A stretch of 64,000 nt of DNA from Niveispirillum cyanobacteriorum (GCF_002868735.1 NZ_CP025613.1:558001-622000), one strand, 5' to 3'. Shown: positions 16,818-28,665, counted from the stretch's first letter. Translations and numbers: made by a program. The notes: generated by a model from the sequence alone, not told the origin.

Positions 16818-18296
16818 ATGTCCCACCACGCCTATCCCTTTCAGGGCCGCACCATCCCCGCCTATATCGGTGGGCAGTTCGTGACGGCGGGGGACAGTTT
16901 CCCCAACATCTCCCCCATCGATGGCGCAACCCTTGCCCCGGTACATCTGTCGGGTAAGTCAGAGGTGGACAGTGCGGTGACAGCCGCCCGCGCCGCCCTG
17001 CATGGCCCCTGGGGCCGCATGCCGATGCGCGACCGCGTGGCCCTGCTTCGGGCCGTTGCCAACGGTATCCGCGCCCGGTTCGATGATTTCGTGGCCGCCG
17101 AGGTGGCCGATACCGGCAAGGCCCTGCATCAGGCGCGCAACATTGACGTGCCACGCGGGGCCGCCAATTTCGACCTGTTCGCCGATTTGGCCCTGACGCG
17201 CGGGACGGAGTGCTTTCAGACAGATACCGCTGATGGGCGCGGGGCCGTGAACTATACGATTGCCAAGCCTTTGGGCGTGGTGGCCGTGGTGTCGCCTTGG
17301 AACCTGCCCTTGTTGCTGCTGTCCTGGAAGCTGGCGCCTGCGCTGGCCTGCGGGAACACGGTTGTCGCCAAACCGTCGGAGGATACGCCATCCACAGCGG
17401 CGCTGCTGGCCGAGGTGATGCATGAGGCGGGGATGCCGCCCGGTGTGTTCAATCTGGTCCATGGGTTCGGACCGGACAGCACAGGCGAATTCCTGGTCGG
17501 CCATCCAGGCATCGACGCCATCACCTTCACCGGCGAAAGCGGTACCGGCAGCGCCATCATGCGCAGTGCGGCGGCGGGCGTGAAGCCGGTCAGTTTCGAA
17601 CTGGGCGGCAAGAATGCGGCCATCATCTTTGCCGACGCCAATTTCGATGACGCCGTGGCCGGCACCGTGCGCTCGGTATTCAGCAACTGCGGACAGGTCT
17701 GCCTTTGTTCTGAACGCGTTTATGTCGAGCGCCCGATCTTTGACCGGTTCGTGGCCGCCATGAAACAGAAGGCGGAGGCGATCCAGGTCGGCAGCCCCTA
17801 TGACGGGGCCGGAATGGGTCCCCTGATCTCCGCCAAACACCGCGATAAGGTCGTCTCCTACTTTGATCTGGCCAGGCAGGAAGGCGCCATCACCATCACC
17901 GGTGGCGGCGTGCCGCGTTTCGGCGACCATCGCGATCAGGGTGCCTATGTGCAGCCCACCATCATCGCGGGCCTGCCCGAGGATGCGCGCTGTGTTCGGG
18001 AAGAGATTTTCGGCCCCATCTGCCACATCGCCCCCTTCGATACGGAGGAAGAGGTGATCGCCAAGGCCAATGACAGCCGTTACGGCCTGGCCGCCGCGCT
18101 GTGGACCCGCGATGTACAGCGCGCCCACCGGGTGGCACACGCGCTGGAGGTCGGGATCGTCTGGGTCAATGACTGGTTCCTGCGCGATCTGCGCACGCCG
18201 TTCGGCGGCGTCAAGTTTTCCGGCATCGGGCGGGAAGGGGGGCAGCATTCGCTATCCTTCTATTCCGAACCCACCACCATCTGCATCAAACTTTAA
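16818..18296 (+). CDS. nbaE: 2-aminomuconate 6-semialdehyde dehydrogenase
   Basis: A 492-residue aldehyde dehydrogenase closest in pattern to 2-hydroxymuconate/2-aminomuconate semialdehyde dehydrogenases (DmpC, AmnC, NbaE). It carries the NAD-site segment VVSPWNLPLLLLSWK, the Glu motif FELGGKN and the catalytic Cys motif SNCGQVCLC. It oxidises the product of ACMS decarboxylase to 2-aminomuconate. It is the first gene of the operon that ends with the dioxygenase and decarboxylase genes. The operator region lies 110 bases upstream. Choice of amino- rather than hydroxymuconate substrate rests on the operon partners. Confidence 0.88.
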   Translation: MSHHAYPFQGRTIPAYIGGQFVTAGDSFPNISPIDGATLAPVHLSGKSEVDSAVTAARAALHGPWGRMPMRDRVALLRAVANGIRARFDDFVAAEVADTGKALHQARNIDVPRGAANFDLFADLALTRGTECFQTDTADGRGAVNYTIAKPLGVVAVVSPWNLPLLLLSWKLAPALACGNTVVAKPSEDTPSTAALLAEVMHEAGMPPGVFNLVHGFGPDSTGEFLVGHPGIDAITFTGESGTGSAIMRSAAAGVKPVSFELGGKNAAIIFADANFDDAVAGTVRSVFSNCGQVCLCSERVYVERPIFDRFVAAMKQKAEAIQVGSPYDGAGMGPLISAKHRDKVVSYFDLARQEGAITITGGGVPRFGDHRDQGAYVQPTIIAGLPEDARCVREEIFGPICHIAPFDTEEEVIAKANDSRYGLAAALWTRDVQRAHRVAHALEVGIVWVNDWFLRDLRTPFGGVKFSGIGREGGQHSLSFYSEPTTICIKL

Positions 18297-18307
18297 GGCT
18301 GGCATTG

Positions 18308-19069
18308 ATGTCCAGGCCTACTCCATCACCCCGGCATATCGTCATCCAGGACGTGACGCTGCCGGCACTGCGCTCCCGGTTCGGGCATGAGGCGTTGAGC
18401 CTGCTTGCCCGCGCCCTGGACGGGGCGGGAGTGGACGGGATCGTGCTGCCGGCTGGTGACTGGGGATTGGCCGGGCTGTTGGCGGATGACGGGCTTCGGG
18501 CCGTACTGTCGCTACCGGTGGAGGATGTCATGGCTGTAGAGCGGGCAAGGACAATTGGTATTCGCGCCATTCGCGTTCCTGTCGGGAATCTGGAACTGGC
18601 GGCACCAATCATCGCTGCCGGCCACGAAGCCGGTTTGCATGTAACGGCCCTACCCATTGATGGGCATCTGCACTGCCCCGGCGATCTGGCTCGTCAGGCA
18701 CAGGCATTGGAAGGGTTCGGAGCAAGCTGCATCCATGTCGTGGATGCGGTCGGGGTGCTGGACATGGATGGTGTGGCAGCTCGCCTGCGTGCATTTGACC
18801 GCCTGCTGTCGCCCGCCACCGAACGCGGGATCAGCGCCAGCCATGATGTCTCCCTGGCCGTCGCCAATGCCCTGGTCGCGGTACAGAATGGGGCCGTGCG
18901 CGTCGATGCTGCCCTGGCCGGCGGTACCAATCCGCTGGCTCATTTCATCACTGCCGCCACGCGCAAGGGTTGGCGGCACGGCTGTGACCCGCAAGCGCTG
19001 ACCCAAGTGGCCGGCATGCTGGGCTGTGGCCCGATCAACCCGGAATTCGTGAAGGAAAGGGCCGCCTGA
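18308..19069 (+). CDS. Degenerate 4-hydroxy-2-oxovalerate aldolase-like protein
   Basis: A 253-residue protein aligned by eye with the TIM-barrel part of DmpG/BphI aldolases: ARALDGAGVDGI, IHVVDAVGVLDMDGVAARLRAF and VANALVAVQNGAVRVDAALAG all correspond. DmpG is about 345 residues; the C-terminal helical domain is missing. The N-terminal LRDG..H motif (catalytic Arg, metal Asp, base His) reads LPALRS, and the metal HxH reads Ser176-Ala-Ser178. The known Mn2+-dependent aldol cleavage therefore looks impossible. The frame is intact and embedded in a tight operon, and its stop overlaps the next start, so it is probably expressed with another role. A TTG at 18305 is an alternative start. Confidence 0.75.
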   Translation: MSRPTPSPRHIVIQDVTLPALRSRFGHEALSLLARALDGAGVDGIVLPAGDWGLAGLLADDGLRAVLSLPVEDVMAVERARTIGIRAIRVPVGNLELAAPIIAAGHEAGLHVTALPIDGHLHCPGDLARQAQALEGFGASCIHVVDAVGVLDMDGVAARLRAFDRLLSPATERGISASHDVSLAVANALVAVQNGAVRVDAALAGGTNPLAHFITAATRKGWRHGCDPQALTQVAGMLGCGPINPEFVKERAA

Positions 19070-19854
19070 TGGACCTGATCAATCAATGCGCCTCCACGCT
19101 GGATGCCGCCGCCGTCGCGGCGTGTGCCACGGCGCAGTTCTCCACCACCGGCATCGCTCTGACCCTTGAGCAGGCCTATGCGGTGCAGACGGCACTGGTG
19201 GCCCGCCGGGTGGAACGCGGGGGCCGCATTGTCGGGGTGAAGATGGGTTTCACCAGTCGGGCCAAGGCCATCCAGATGGGGGTCCATGACCAGATCTGGG
19301 GACGGCTGACCGCCGATATGGAGGTGGCCGATGGCGGCAGCCTGCGCTTTGGACTTTTTGTGCATCCGCGTGTCGAGCCGGAAGTAGCCTTCCGCCTGAA
19401 GGCACCGCTGTCCGGCATTGTGACACCCGAACAGGCGCTGGCCGCAGTCGATGGTGTTGCCGCTGCGTTGGAGATCATCGACAGCCGCTATCGCGATTTC
19501 AAATTCTCCCTGGCCGATGTGGTGGCGGACAATGCCTCTTCCGCCGCATTTGTTGTGGGCCCCTGGCAAGAACCGGGGACCGACCTGCGCGCACTGGACA
19601 TGATCATGTCCATCAATGGTCAGCCACGGCAGACAGGCAGCAGTGCAGCTATCCTGGGCGATCCGATGCTGTCGCTGGTGGCGGCCGCCCGGCTGGCCGG
19701 TGACGCCGGCATCACGCTTCAGCCCGGCTGGATCATCCTGGCCGGGGCGGCGACGGCGGCAGAGGCCCTGGCCCCTGGTGACCATGTGACGCTGGAAGCC
19801 CAGGAACTGGGCCGCGTCGAATTTCAGATGACGGCAGAAGGATCGGCAGAATGA
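19069..19854 (+). CDS. nbaG: 4-oxalocrotonate (2-oxo-3-hexenedioate) decarboxylase
   Basis: A 261-residue member of the hydratase/decarboxylase branch of the FAH superfamily. It contains GVKMGFTSRAKAIQMGV, the metal-site EPEVAF, ALEIIDSRYRDFKF and the C-terminal [16 protein letters not shown]. In this operon it would decarboxylate 4-oxalocrotonate, formed from 2-aminomuconate by deamination, to 2-hydroxypenta-2,4-dienoate. The related pentadienoate hydratases have the same fold, so hydratase activity is an alternative. The start overlaps the preceding stop (TGATG). The last 122 bases of the gene are present a second time just downstream in a tandem duplication. Confidence 0.82.
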   Translation: MDLINQCASTLDAAAVAACATAQFSTTGIALTLEQAYAVQTALVARRVERGGRIVGVKMGFTSRAKAIQMGVHDQIWGRLTADMEVADGGSLRFGLFVHPRVEPEVAFRLKAPLSGIVTPEQALAAVDGVAAALEIIDSRYRDFKFSLADVVADNASSAAFVVGPWQEPGTDLRALDMIMSINGQPRQTGSSAAILGDPMLSLVAAARLAGDAGITLQPGWIILAGAATAAEALAPGDHVTLEAQELGRVEFQMTAEGSAE

Positions 19855-20047
19855 GCAGCGATGCCATGGTCATCGAGGGTCGGGCGGTACCCAGGGGACG
19901 CTTTCCCCATTTCCGCCGGGCCGGCGATTTCATCCTGGCCGGGGCGGCGACGGCGGCAGAGGCCCTGGCCCCTGGTGACCATGTGACGCTGGAAGCCCAG
20001 GAACTGGGCCGCGTCGAATTTCAGATGACGGCAGAAGGATCGGCAGA

Positions 20048-20051
<4 letters not shown>
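19851..20051 (+). CDS. 66-residue chimeric frame created by the duplication
   Basis: The first 28 residues equal the start of the RidA-type deaminase ([10 protein letters not shown]...), and the remaining 38 equal the C terminus of the decarboxylase ([11 protein letters not shown]...). It begins on the decarboxylase stop (ATGA) and ends on the true deaminase start (ATGA), so translational coupling along the operon is kept. The peptide cannot form either fold and is probably without function. It may be translated and degraded. Confidence 0.6.
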
Positions 20052-22007
<1,956 letters not shown>

Positions 22008-22015
22008 CGGGGGCG

Positions 22016-22043
22016 GTCCGGCGGGATTGTGCGCCCGCCGGAC
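22016..22043 (+). terminator. Hairpin after the ring-cleavage operon
   Basis: GTCCGGCGGG (22016-22025) pairs perfectly with CCCGCCGGAC (22034-22043) around an 8-base loop. No T-run follows directly, so termination strength is uncertain, but the position 8 bases after the nbaD stop fits an operon end. Confidence 0.6.
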
Positions 22044-22144
22044 ATGGTTTCCAGATGACAAAAATTTAAACAATTTTCTACGCAGGGTCTTCGCATGTGC
22101 GGCGTATAAGGGGTTAATCCAACTTGTCTGCCGAAGAAGTGAAG

Positions 22145-23551
22145 ATGCAGCCTGCCGCCTCCGCCACGACCAAGGCCTCTGCCAAGCCGCCCGGCCCGCG
22201 TTCCAAACGATCCCTGTTCCGCCGCCGTAATATCCTCCTGGGCTTGGCCATTCTGGCCGTTGCTACCGGTGTCTACTGGTGGCAGTCCGGGGGGACGTCG
22301 GGCGGCGATGCGGCATCCGATGTGCTGACCACGGCCATCGACCGCGGCAACATCGAAGATAACGTCACCGCCGTCGGCAATTTGCAGCCGCGCGATTACG
22401 TGGATGTCGGCACGCAGGTGTCGGGACAGTTGCGCAAGGTGCATGTGGAGATCGGCCAGCAGGTCAATCAGGGCGACCTGCTGGCCGAGATCGACCCCAC
22501 CGTCTATCAGACGCGCGTGGAGGCTGACCGCGCCCAGCTGGAAAATCTGGGTGCGCAGCTGACGCAGCGTGAGGCCGAACTGGCCCTGGCGCAGCAGCAA
22601 TATAAGCGGCAGAAGAACCTGCTGGCCGAAAACGCCACCAGCGAAGACACGTTCCAGAACGCGGAAAAGACCCTGCGCGCGGCAGAGGCGGCGGTGAAGG
22701 CGGTGAACGCCCAGATCCGCCAGACCAATTCCACCCTGCGCGGGGATGAGGCGAATTTAGGCTTCACGAAGATCTATGCTCCCATGTCGGGCACGGTCGT
22801 GTCGCAGAATGCCAAGCAGGGCCAGACCCTGAATGCCAACCAGTCGGCACCCATCATCCTGCGCATCGCCGACCTGTCGGTGATGACGGTAACGACCCAG
22901 GTCTCGGAGGCCGACGTGTCGCGCCTGCGCATCGGCATGCCGGCCTATTTCACCACGTTGGGCCGCCCCGACCGCCGCTGGCGCGGAACCTTGGCCAAGA
23001 TCAACCCGACGCCGGAAGTAGTGAACAATGTCGTCCTCTACAACGCGCTCTATGACGTGGAGAATACGGGCGGCGAATTGATGACGCAGATGACGGCGCA
23101 GACCTTCTTCGTCGTTGCCGCCGCCGAGAATGTCATCCGCGTGCCCGTCGCGGCCTTCCAGCGTCCGCCCATGCGGACCCCCGGTGCTGCCGGTGGTCCG
23201 CAGCAGGCGGGCGGTCAGCCGCAGACCGGGGCCCAGGGCGGCACGCCGCCCGCCGGTGCCAATGGCGAACGCCGCCCCCGTGACGGTGCTGCCCCCGCCG
23301 GCGCCCCGCCCGCCGATGCCGGTGCGCGCGAACGGCCGCGCATGGTGCAGGTGCTGAAGGCCGATGGCACTGTGGAGGATCGCCGCATTATGATCGGCGT
23401 CAGCGACCGCGTGAATGCCGAGGTCGTGTCGGGGCTGGCTGAGGGCGATCAGGTGGTGGTGGGCCGCAAGCCGTCCGCCGGCCAGTTGAAGGCCCAGCAG
23501 CAACAGCAGCAGCAGAACATGCAGCGCATGCGCCCGCCGGGGATGCTATGA
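22145..23551 (+). CDS. macA: MacA-like periplasmic adaptor of an ABC efflux pump
   Basis: A 468-residue membrane-fusion protein with one N-terminal membrane anchor (about 29-46, [17 protein letters not shown]-like), a biotinyl-lipoyl half ([20 protein letters not shown]), a coiled-coil hairpin from about residue 110 to 190 and the second lipoyl half ([12 protein letters not shown]). It links the MacB-type ATPase/permease to the outer-membrane channel encoded downstream. A Pro/Gly/Ala/Gln-rich stretch of about 60 residues (roughly 340-400) interrupts the membrane-proximal domain, and the C terminus has a Gln run. I use the ATG at 22145 behind GAAGAAG; a TTG at 22124 is an alternative. Confidence 0.88.
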   Translation: MQPAASATTKASAKPPGPRSKRSLFRRRNILLGLAILAVATGVYWWQSGGTSGGDAASDVLTTAIDRGNIEDNVTAVGNLQPRDYVDVGTQVSGQLRKVHVEIGQQVNQGDLLAEIDPTVYQTRVEADRAQLENLGAQLTQREAELALAQQQYKRQKNLLAENATSEDTFQNAEKTLRAAEAAVKAVNAQIRQTNSTLRGDEANLGFTKIYAPMSGTVVSQNAKQGQTLNANQSAPIILRIADLSVMTVTTQVSEADVSRLRIGMPAYFTTLGRPDRRWRGTLAKINPTPEVVNNVVLYNALYDVENTGGELMTQMTAQTFFVVAAAENVIRVPVAAFQRPPMRTPGAAGGPQQAGGQPQTGAQGGTPPAGANGERRPRDGAAPAGAPPADAGARERPRMVQVLKADGTVEDRRIMIGVSDRVNAEVVSGLAEGDQVVVGRKPSAGQLKAQQQQQQQNMQRMRPPGML

Positions 23552-25530
23552 GTACGCCGCACAGCCGGGGCGACGCCACCCCCCTGATCGAACTGGTGGA
23601 CATCACCAAGACCTATTCCAACGGGGAGATGGCGGTACAGGTGCTGAAAGGCATCTCGCTGAAAATCTATCCCGGTGAATTCGTCGCCATCATGGGACAG
23701 TCAGGGTCGGGCAAATCGACCCTGATGAACATCCTGGGCTGCCTGGATCGGCCGACGACGGGCAATTACCTGTTCGACGGGCGCGACGTCTCCACCTTCG
23801 ACCGCGACATGCTGGCCATGCTGCGGCGGGAAGCGTTCGGCTTCGTGTTCCAGTCCTATAACCTGATCCCCATGTCCACGGCGGTGGAGAATGTGGAAGT
23901 GCCAGCCATCTATGCCGGCATGGGCAAGGATGAGCGGCATGAGCGGGCATCGGAACTGCTGACCACGCTTGGCCTGTCCGAACGCATGGACCACAGGCCC
24001 AGCCAGCTGTCGGGCGGGCAGCAGCAGCGTGTCTCCATCGCCCGTGCCCTGGTCAATGGCGGTCAGGTCATCCTGGCCGACGAACCGACGGGTGCGCTCG
24101 ACAGCCGCAGCGGCGTGGAGGTGATGAAGCTCCTCTCCGATCTGGCGGCCAAGGGCCATACCGTGATCCTGATCACCCATGACCGCGACGTGGCCAACAA
24201 TGCTCGCCGTCTGGTGGAGATCAAGGACGGCCAGATCGTGGCAGACCACCCGACCGACCATGCGCTGGAAAGCCCGGCCCCACCCCCCGTCGCCGCCCGC
24301 ACCATCCAGGTGCCGGAGGAGGGGGAGGATACGGGCTGGACAGCCAAGGAAGTGCTGGAAGCCTTCCGCATGGCGCGGCGGGCCTTGTCGGCCAATCTTT
24401 ACCGCACTGTCCTGACCCTGCTGGGCATCGTCATCGGCGTGGCCTCGGTCGTCACCATGCTGGCGGTCGGCAATGGCTCGCAGAAGGCCATGGTGGAACG
24501 GATCAGCGCCATGGGCACCAACCTGCTGGTTATCCGGCCCGGTGCACCGGGGCAGCGCAATGCCAACGGGCTTGCTACACTGGTCCCCGATGATGCCACC
24601 GCCATCGCCAAGGTGGCCAATGTCGTGGCCTCAGTCCCCGAATATACAGGCGGCATGACGGCACGGGCCGGAAATCTGGACTATCAGACGCAGATCACGG
24701 CCACCAGCCCGGATGTACAGTTGGCACGGTCGTGGGAACCGTCCAGCGGCACCTTCTTCGATCAGGCGGCGATGGACCAGTATGCGCCCGTGGCCGTGAT
24801 TGGGCAGACCGTGGCCAACATCCTGTTCCCCGGACAGGACCCGGTGGGCCGCTATATCCTGCTGCGCAATGTGCCGTTTCAGGTGATCGGGGTGATGTCG
24901 CCAAAGGGCGCCAGCCCCGTGGGCCAGGATCAGGATGACGTGGTCTTCGTGCCCCTGACCACCGGGTCCTACCGTCTGTTCGGACGGCGCGACCTGCGCT
25001 CCATCACGGTCCTGGTCGATGATCTGGCCGTGATCGATGAAACGCAGGCGATGATCACCAGCCTGCTGACCACGCGCCACCAGGCAGAGGATTTCCAGAT
25101 CCGCAACACCGCCTCCTTCATCGATACCTTGTCGGCGATGCGGGAGACCATGACCATCCTGCTGGGCTCCATCGCCGCCATCTCCCTGCTGGTGGGCGGG
25201 ATTGGCGTGATGAACATCATGCTGGTCAATGTCACCGAACGCACGCGGGAGATCGGTATCCGCATGGCGACCGGGGCCCGCGCCCGCCATGTGATGCAGC
25301 AATTCCTGCTGGAGGCGCTGCTGGTCTCCGCATTGGGCGGGGTGATCGGCGTGGTGTTGGGCATCGGCGTCTCGCTGTTCCTGACCATTTTCAAGGTCGA
25401 TATCCAACTGACCTTGCCGCCCATGCTTCTGGCCTTCTCCTGCGCCTTCGCTACCGGCCTGATCTTCGGCTATACGCCCGCCCGCCGGGCGGCGCTGCTG
25501 GATCCCGTGGTGGCTTTGGCCGCCGACTGA
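23548..25530 (+). CDS. macB: MacB-like ABC transporter, ATPase and permease fused
   Basis: A 660-residue protein. The N-terminal ATPase (about 1-225) has Walker [10 protein letters not shown], the signature LSGGQQQR, Walker [13 protein letters not shown] and the His-loop ITHD. The C-terminal half has one membrane helix near 285, a large periplasmic domain and three more helices (MacB_PCD plus FtsX architecture). MacB pumps export macrolides, peptides or lipopeptides by mechanotransmission through MacA and a TolC channel. The start overlaps the macA stop (ATGA). The physiological substrate is unknown. Confidence 0.92.
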   Translation: MSTPHSRGDATPLIELVDITKTYSNGEMAVQVLKGISLKIYPGEFVAIMGQSGSGKSTLMNILGCLDRPTTGNYLFDGRDVSTFDRDMLAMLRREAFGFVFQSYNLIPMSTAVENVEVPAIYAGMGKDERHERASELLTTLGLSERMDHRPSQLSGGQQQRVSIARALVNGGQVILADEPTGALDSRSGVEVMKLLSDLAAKGHTVILITHDRDVANNARRLVEIKDGQIVADHPTDHALESPAPPPVAARTIQVPEEGEDTGWTAKEVLEAFRMARRALSANLYRTVLTLLGIVIGVASVVTMLAVGNGSQKAMVERISAMGTNLLVIRPGAPGQRNANGLATLVPDDATAIAKVANVVASVPEYTGGMTARAGNLDYQTQITATSPDVQLARSWEPSSGTFFDQAAMDQYAPVAVIGQTVANILFPGQDPVGRYILLRNVPFQVIGVMSPKGASPVGQDQDDVVFVPLTTGSYRLFGRRDLRSITVLVDDLAVIDETQAMITSLLTTRHQAEDFQIRNTASFIDTLSAMRETMTILLGSIAAISLLVGGIGVMNIMLVNVTERTREIGIRMATGARARHVMQQFLLEALLVSALGGVIGVVLGIGVSLFLTIFKVDIQLTLPPMLLAFSCAFATGLIFGYTPARRAALLDPVVALAAD

Positions 25531-25553
25531 CCTCTTTTCCGGATCGTCCACGC

Positions 25554-26957
25554 ATGATCGTCAGACATTCCCGCCTGTTCCTGTCGCTGCTGCTGTCCGG
25601 CACCCTTCTGTCGGGCTGCGCGCAGGGCGATTATGGCAGCACGGCCAGCCCTATCGCCCCGCCGACCACCTGGACACAGGCCGATGGTACCAATGCCGCC
25701 AGCCCCTGGCCCGCCGCCGATTGGTGGGGTGGTTTCGGATCGGCGGAGCTGGTGTCGCTGCTGGCCGATGCGCGCACGGCCAACCCCGATCTTGCCGCCG
25801 CTGCCGCCCGCCTGTTGCAGGCCGATGCCCGCGCCCGCGCGGCGGGGGCCGACCTGCTGCCCACCGTCAATGCCAGTGCTGGCATCAGCCGGCAGGAAAC
25901 TGACCTGTCCGGTGCTGGCGGACGGTCGGGCCGCAGCAGCGCCAATGCAGGCCTTTCGGCCAGTTACGAGCTGGATTTCTGGGGCGCGAACCGCGCCACC
26001 GCCGACAGTGCCGCGATCAGTGCCGCGATCAGCCGGCTGGATCAGGAAACGGTGGCGCTGACCGTTACCTCCACCGTCGCCAACACCTATTTCCAGGTCC
26101 TGTCCCTGCGTGACCGTATCCGCAGTGCCGAGGAGAACCTGACCCTGGCCGAACGGGTGATGGCCGTCGTCGATGCCCGCTTCCGCAACGGTGCCGCCAC
26201 GGCCCTGGAGGTGGCGCAGCAGCGCACGGCCCTGACCAGCCAGCGTGCCACCCTGCCGGCCCTGCGCCAGCAGGAACTGGCGGCATCCAACGCTCTGGCT
26301 GTGCTGCTGGGCCGTGCGCCCGCCGATCTGTCGCTGTCTGCCAAAGGTCTGGGCGGGTTGGGTCTGCCGGCCACGGGTGCGGGGACGCCCGCTGATCTGC
26401 TGGAACGCCGCCCTGACCTGAAGGCAGCGTCGAAGCAACTGGAAGCCGCCGGCGCCGACATTGTCGCCGCCCGTGCCGCCCTTTACCCGTCCGCCACCCT
26501 GAACCTGTCCGGCAATCTGACGGGCGGTGGTGTGTCCAGCCTGGTCAATGCCCCCACCGCCGTCGCGAACATGGGCCTGTCGCTGGCGCAGAGCCTGTTC
26601 GACGGTGGCCGCCGCAGCGCGCAGGTGGAGGTGACACAGGCTCGCCGCGTGGAACTGATGGAAACCTACCGCAAGGCCATCCTGACCGGCTTCTCCGATG
26701 TTGAAACGGCTCTGGCGGCGGCCCGCAACGCCGAAAAGCAGCGGGTCCTGCAGGAAGAGGCAGTGCGTCTGGCCCGCGAATTGTTCCGGCTGGCCGAAAC
26801 CCGCTATCGCGAAGGGGCGACCGACCTGCTGACCCTGCTGGACGCCCAACGTTCGCTGCTGTCGGCGCAGGATCAGCTGACGCAGGTTCGCCTGTCGGAG
26901 CTGCAGGCGGCCATAGCGCTTTACCGGGCGCTGGGTGGAGGCTGGTCGGCGGCGTGA
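25554..26957 (+). CDS. NodT/TolC-family outer-membrane efflux lipoprotein
   Basis: A 467-residue outer-membrane channel with a lipoprotein signal (LLSGC, Cys22) and the duplicated OEP repeats: WWGGFGSAELVSLLADA near the N terminus, PADLLERRPDLKAA in the middle and AETRYREGATDLLTLLDAQRSLL near the C terminus. It should form the exit duct for the MacA-MacB pump encoded just upstream, and the three genes look like one operon. The stop codon lies within a hairpin shared with the convergent GGDEF gene. Confidence 0.9.
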   Translation: MIVRHSRLFLSLLLSGTLLSGCAQGDYGSTASPIAPPTTWTQADGTNAASPWPAADWWGGFGSAELVSLLADARTANPDLAAAAARLLQADARARAAGADLLPTVNASAGISRQETDLSGAGGRSGRSSANAGLSASYELDFWGANRATADSAAISAAISRLDQETVALTVTSTVANTYFQVLSLRDRIRSAEENLTLAERVMAVVDARFRNGAATALEVAQQRTALTSQRATLPALRQQELAASNALAVLLGRAPADLSLSAKGLGGLGLPATGAGTPADLLERRPDLKAASKQLEAAGADIVAARAALYPSATLNLSGNLTGGGVSSLVNAPTAVANMGLSLAQSLFDGGRRSAQVEVTQARRVELMETYRKAILTGFSDVETALAAARNAEKQRVLQEEAVRLARELFRLAETRYREGATDLLTLLDAQRSLLSAQDQLTQVRLSELQAAIALYRALGGGWSAA

Positions 26958-26970
26958 CCGATCACGCCGC
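26949..26970. terminator. Symmetric hairpin covering two convergent stop codons
   Basis: GCGGCGTGA-CCGA-TCACGCCGC is a perfect 9-bp stem with a 4-base loop. The TGA at 26955 ends the efflux channel gene, and the complementary TCA at 26962 ends the GGDEF gene. It is probably a bidirectional transcript end, although no long T-run follows on either strand. Confidence 0.6.
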
Positions 26971-28005
26971 TACCACCCTGTTGCGTCCGCAATGTTTGGC
27001 GCGATAGAGCGCCTGATCAGCACGTTGCAGGGCCGGCTCCACGCTGCCCTCGCCCGGCTTGACCATGGCGGCTCCCATGCTGACCGTAATTTTGATGGGG
27101 CCGGCATCGGTGTGGATGGGCGTTTGCTCCACGATGCGTCGTAAACGCTCACCCGTTTCGACGGCTTGGTTCAGGCTGGCATCAGGCAGGATCAGGCCGA
27201 ACTCCTCTCCGCCCAACCGGGCAAAGACATCCTGCACACGGATGGTCTGACCGATCTGATCCGCGAACTGGGCCAGCACACGGTCGCCGGCACTGTGCCC
27301 ATAGGTATCGTTAATCTTCTTGAAATGGTCGATATCCAGCACCAGAACCGCGATATCACACCCCGTGCGCCGTCGGCGCCCGATCTCCCGTTCTGACAGG
27401 GAGAAGAAGGTACGGCGGTTCAGGGACCCGGTCAGGGAGTCCGTCTGTGCCAGCACCGCCAGTTCGCGATTGGCCAGACGCAACTCAAGCTCATCCATGA
27501 CGATGGCGGCCAGATCGGTCAGGGTTTCGCGATCATCATCGTCAAAGCTGCGGGACACGCGGTCAATAACGCAGACGGTGCCAAGCGCCTGTCCATCCCG
27601 GGTGATCAGGGGGGCACCGGCATAAAACCGGATACCCGGCTCCCCGGTGACCAGCGGATTGTCCCGGAAACGGACATCCAGACGCGCATCCTCCACCACC
27701 ATCACCCCACGCCGGCGAATGGCATGATCGCAAAACGCCAGGGACCGTGGCGTTTCCTCAACGTTCAAACCATCCCGCGCCTTGAACCATTGACGCTCCT
27801 CATCAACCAGGGAGATCAGGGCGATGGGGACACGCAACGCCCGCTTGGCCAGGGTAACGATACGGTTGAACTGCGGCTCCGGCTGACTGTCCAGCACCTG
27901 ATAGCGGTCAAGCGTGCGCAGCCGCAGGACCTCTTCATTCATCAGGCCGCACCCCCCGGAGTCGAGCAGCCCATCGGGCAGTTGGGTGTCGATGATCGCC
28001 GTCAT
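26962..28005 (-). CDS. GAF-GGDEF diguanylate cyclase
   Basis: A 347-residue cytoplasmic protein. An N-terminal GAF domain (about 35-175) has VPIALISLVDEERQWFKAR and FYAGAPLITRDGQALGTVCVID. The C-terminal GGDEF domain has the NDTYGHSAGD segment and an intact active loop GGEEF, so it should make cyclic di-GMP from GTP. I see no RxxD inhibitory site five residues before the loop; the residues there are VFAR. I place the start at the ATG 28005; a frame back to 28071 lacks a ribosome site. It is convergent with the efflux operon and has no evident operon partner. Confidence 0.85.
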   Translation of the reverse strand: MTAIIDTQLPDGLLDSGGCGLMNEEVLRLRTLDRYQVLDSQPEPQFNRIVTLAKRALRVPIALISLVDEERQWFKARDGLNVEETPRSLAFCDHAIRRRGVMVVEDARLDVRFRDNPLVTGEPGIRFYAGAPLITRDGQALGTVCVIDRVSRSFDDDDRETLTDLAAIVMDELELRLANRELAVLAQTDSLTGSLNRRTFFSLSEREIGRRRRTGCDIAVLVLDIDHFKKINDTYGHSAGDRVLAQFADQIGQTIRVQDVFARLGGEEFGLILPDASLNQAVETGERLRRIVEQTPIHTDAGPIKITVSMGAAMVKPGEGSVEPALQRADQALYRAKHCGRNRVVAA

Positions 28006-28179
28006 GGTCGCCCCGCCTACCGTTGACTCGTAGAACTGGTTAACTCCCCAAAATGTATATGCAGATGGCACGGGTACGATAGCTATCCATTCGCTCTGTC
28101 GGTGTGGTTCTTGGACCTATGGCGATTGGGTTACAGATTTATCAAAATTGACTAATATAATAACAATACCAAATGCTTG

Positions 28180-28665
28180 TTATTTGTTTACGGTAATAGG
28201 TGCCAGTTTCGCCCCCAGCACCCGGACAATATCCGCCGGTGCCGCTGCGATCTGCAATCCCCGCCGTCCGCCATTCATGATCACCTCGGTCAGGGTTCCT
28301 GCACTTGCATCGATCAAGGTCGGCAGACGCTTGCGCATGCCCAGCGGGCTGATCCCGCCGATCACGTAACCGGACACCCGTTCCGCCGCCTTTGGATCGG
28401 CCAGGGCCGCCCGTTTACCCCCCACCGCACTGGCCAACGCCTTCAGGTCCAACCGGGCAGGCGATGGGATAACGGCACAGACCAGCCCCACCCCCTCCAC
28501 GTCCGACACCAGTGTCTTGAACAGCATGGCCGGATCAACGCCAAGGGCCGCAGCGGCGGCCATGCCGATGGCATCGGCATCCGGGTCATAATCATATTCC
28601 AGCAGCCGGTGGGCGACGCCGGCGGATTTCAGGGTGTTGACGGCGGGGGTGGCCTTGGCGGACAT
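28180..28665 (-). CDS. ybaK: YbaK-type Cys-tRNA(Pro)/aminoacyl-tRNA deacylase
   Basis: A 161-residue protein of the YbaK/EbsC/ProX editing family, which hydrolyses mischarged aminoacyl-tRNA such as Cys-tRNA(Pro). Typical segments are AAAALGVDPAMLFKTLV with the catalytic Lys, GYVIGGISPLGMRKRLP and the C-terminal RGLQIAAAPADIV. Length matches E. coli YbaK (159) when the ATG at 28665 (MSAKATPAVN) is used. A longer frame to 28728 adds 21 charged residues. It stands alone between the GGDEF gene and the two-component pair. Confidence 0.88.
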   Translation of the reverse strand: MSAKATPAVNTLKSAGVAHRLLEYDYDPDADAIGMAAAAALGVDPAMLFKTLVSDVEGVGLVCAVIPSPARLDLKALASAVGGKRAALADPKAAERVSGYVIGGISPLGMRKRLPTLIDASAGTLTEVIMNGGRRGLQIAAAPADIVRVLGAKLAPITVNK

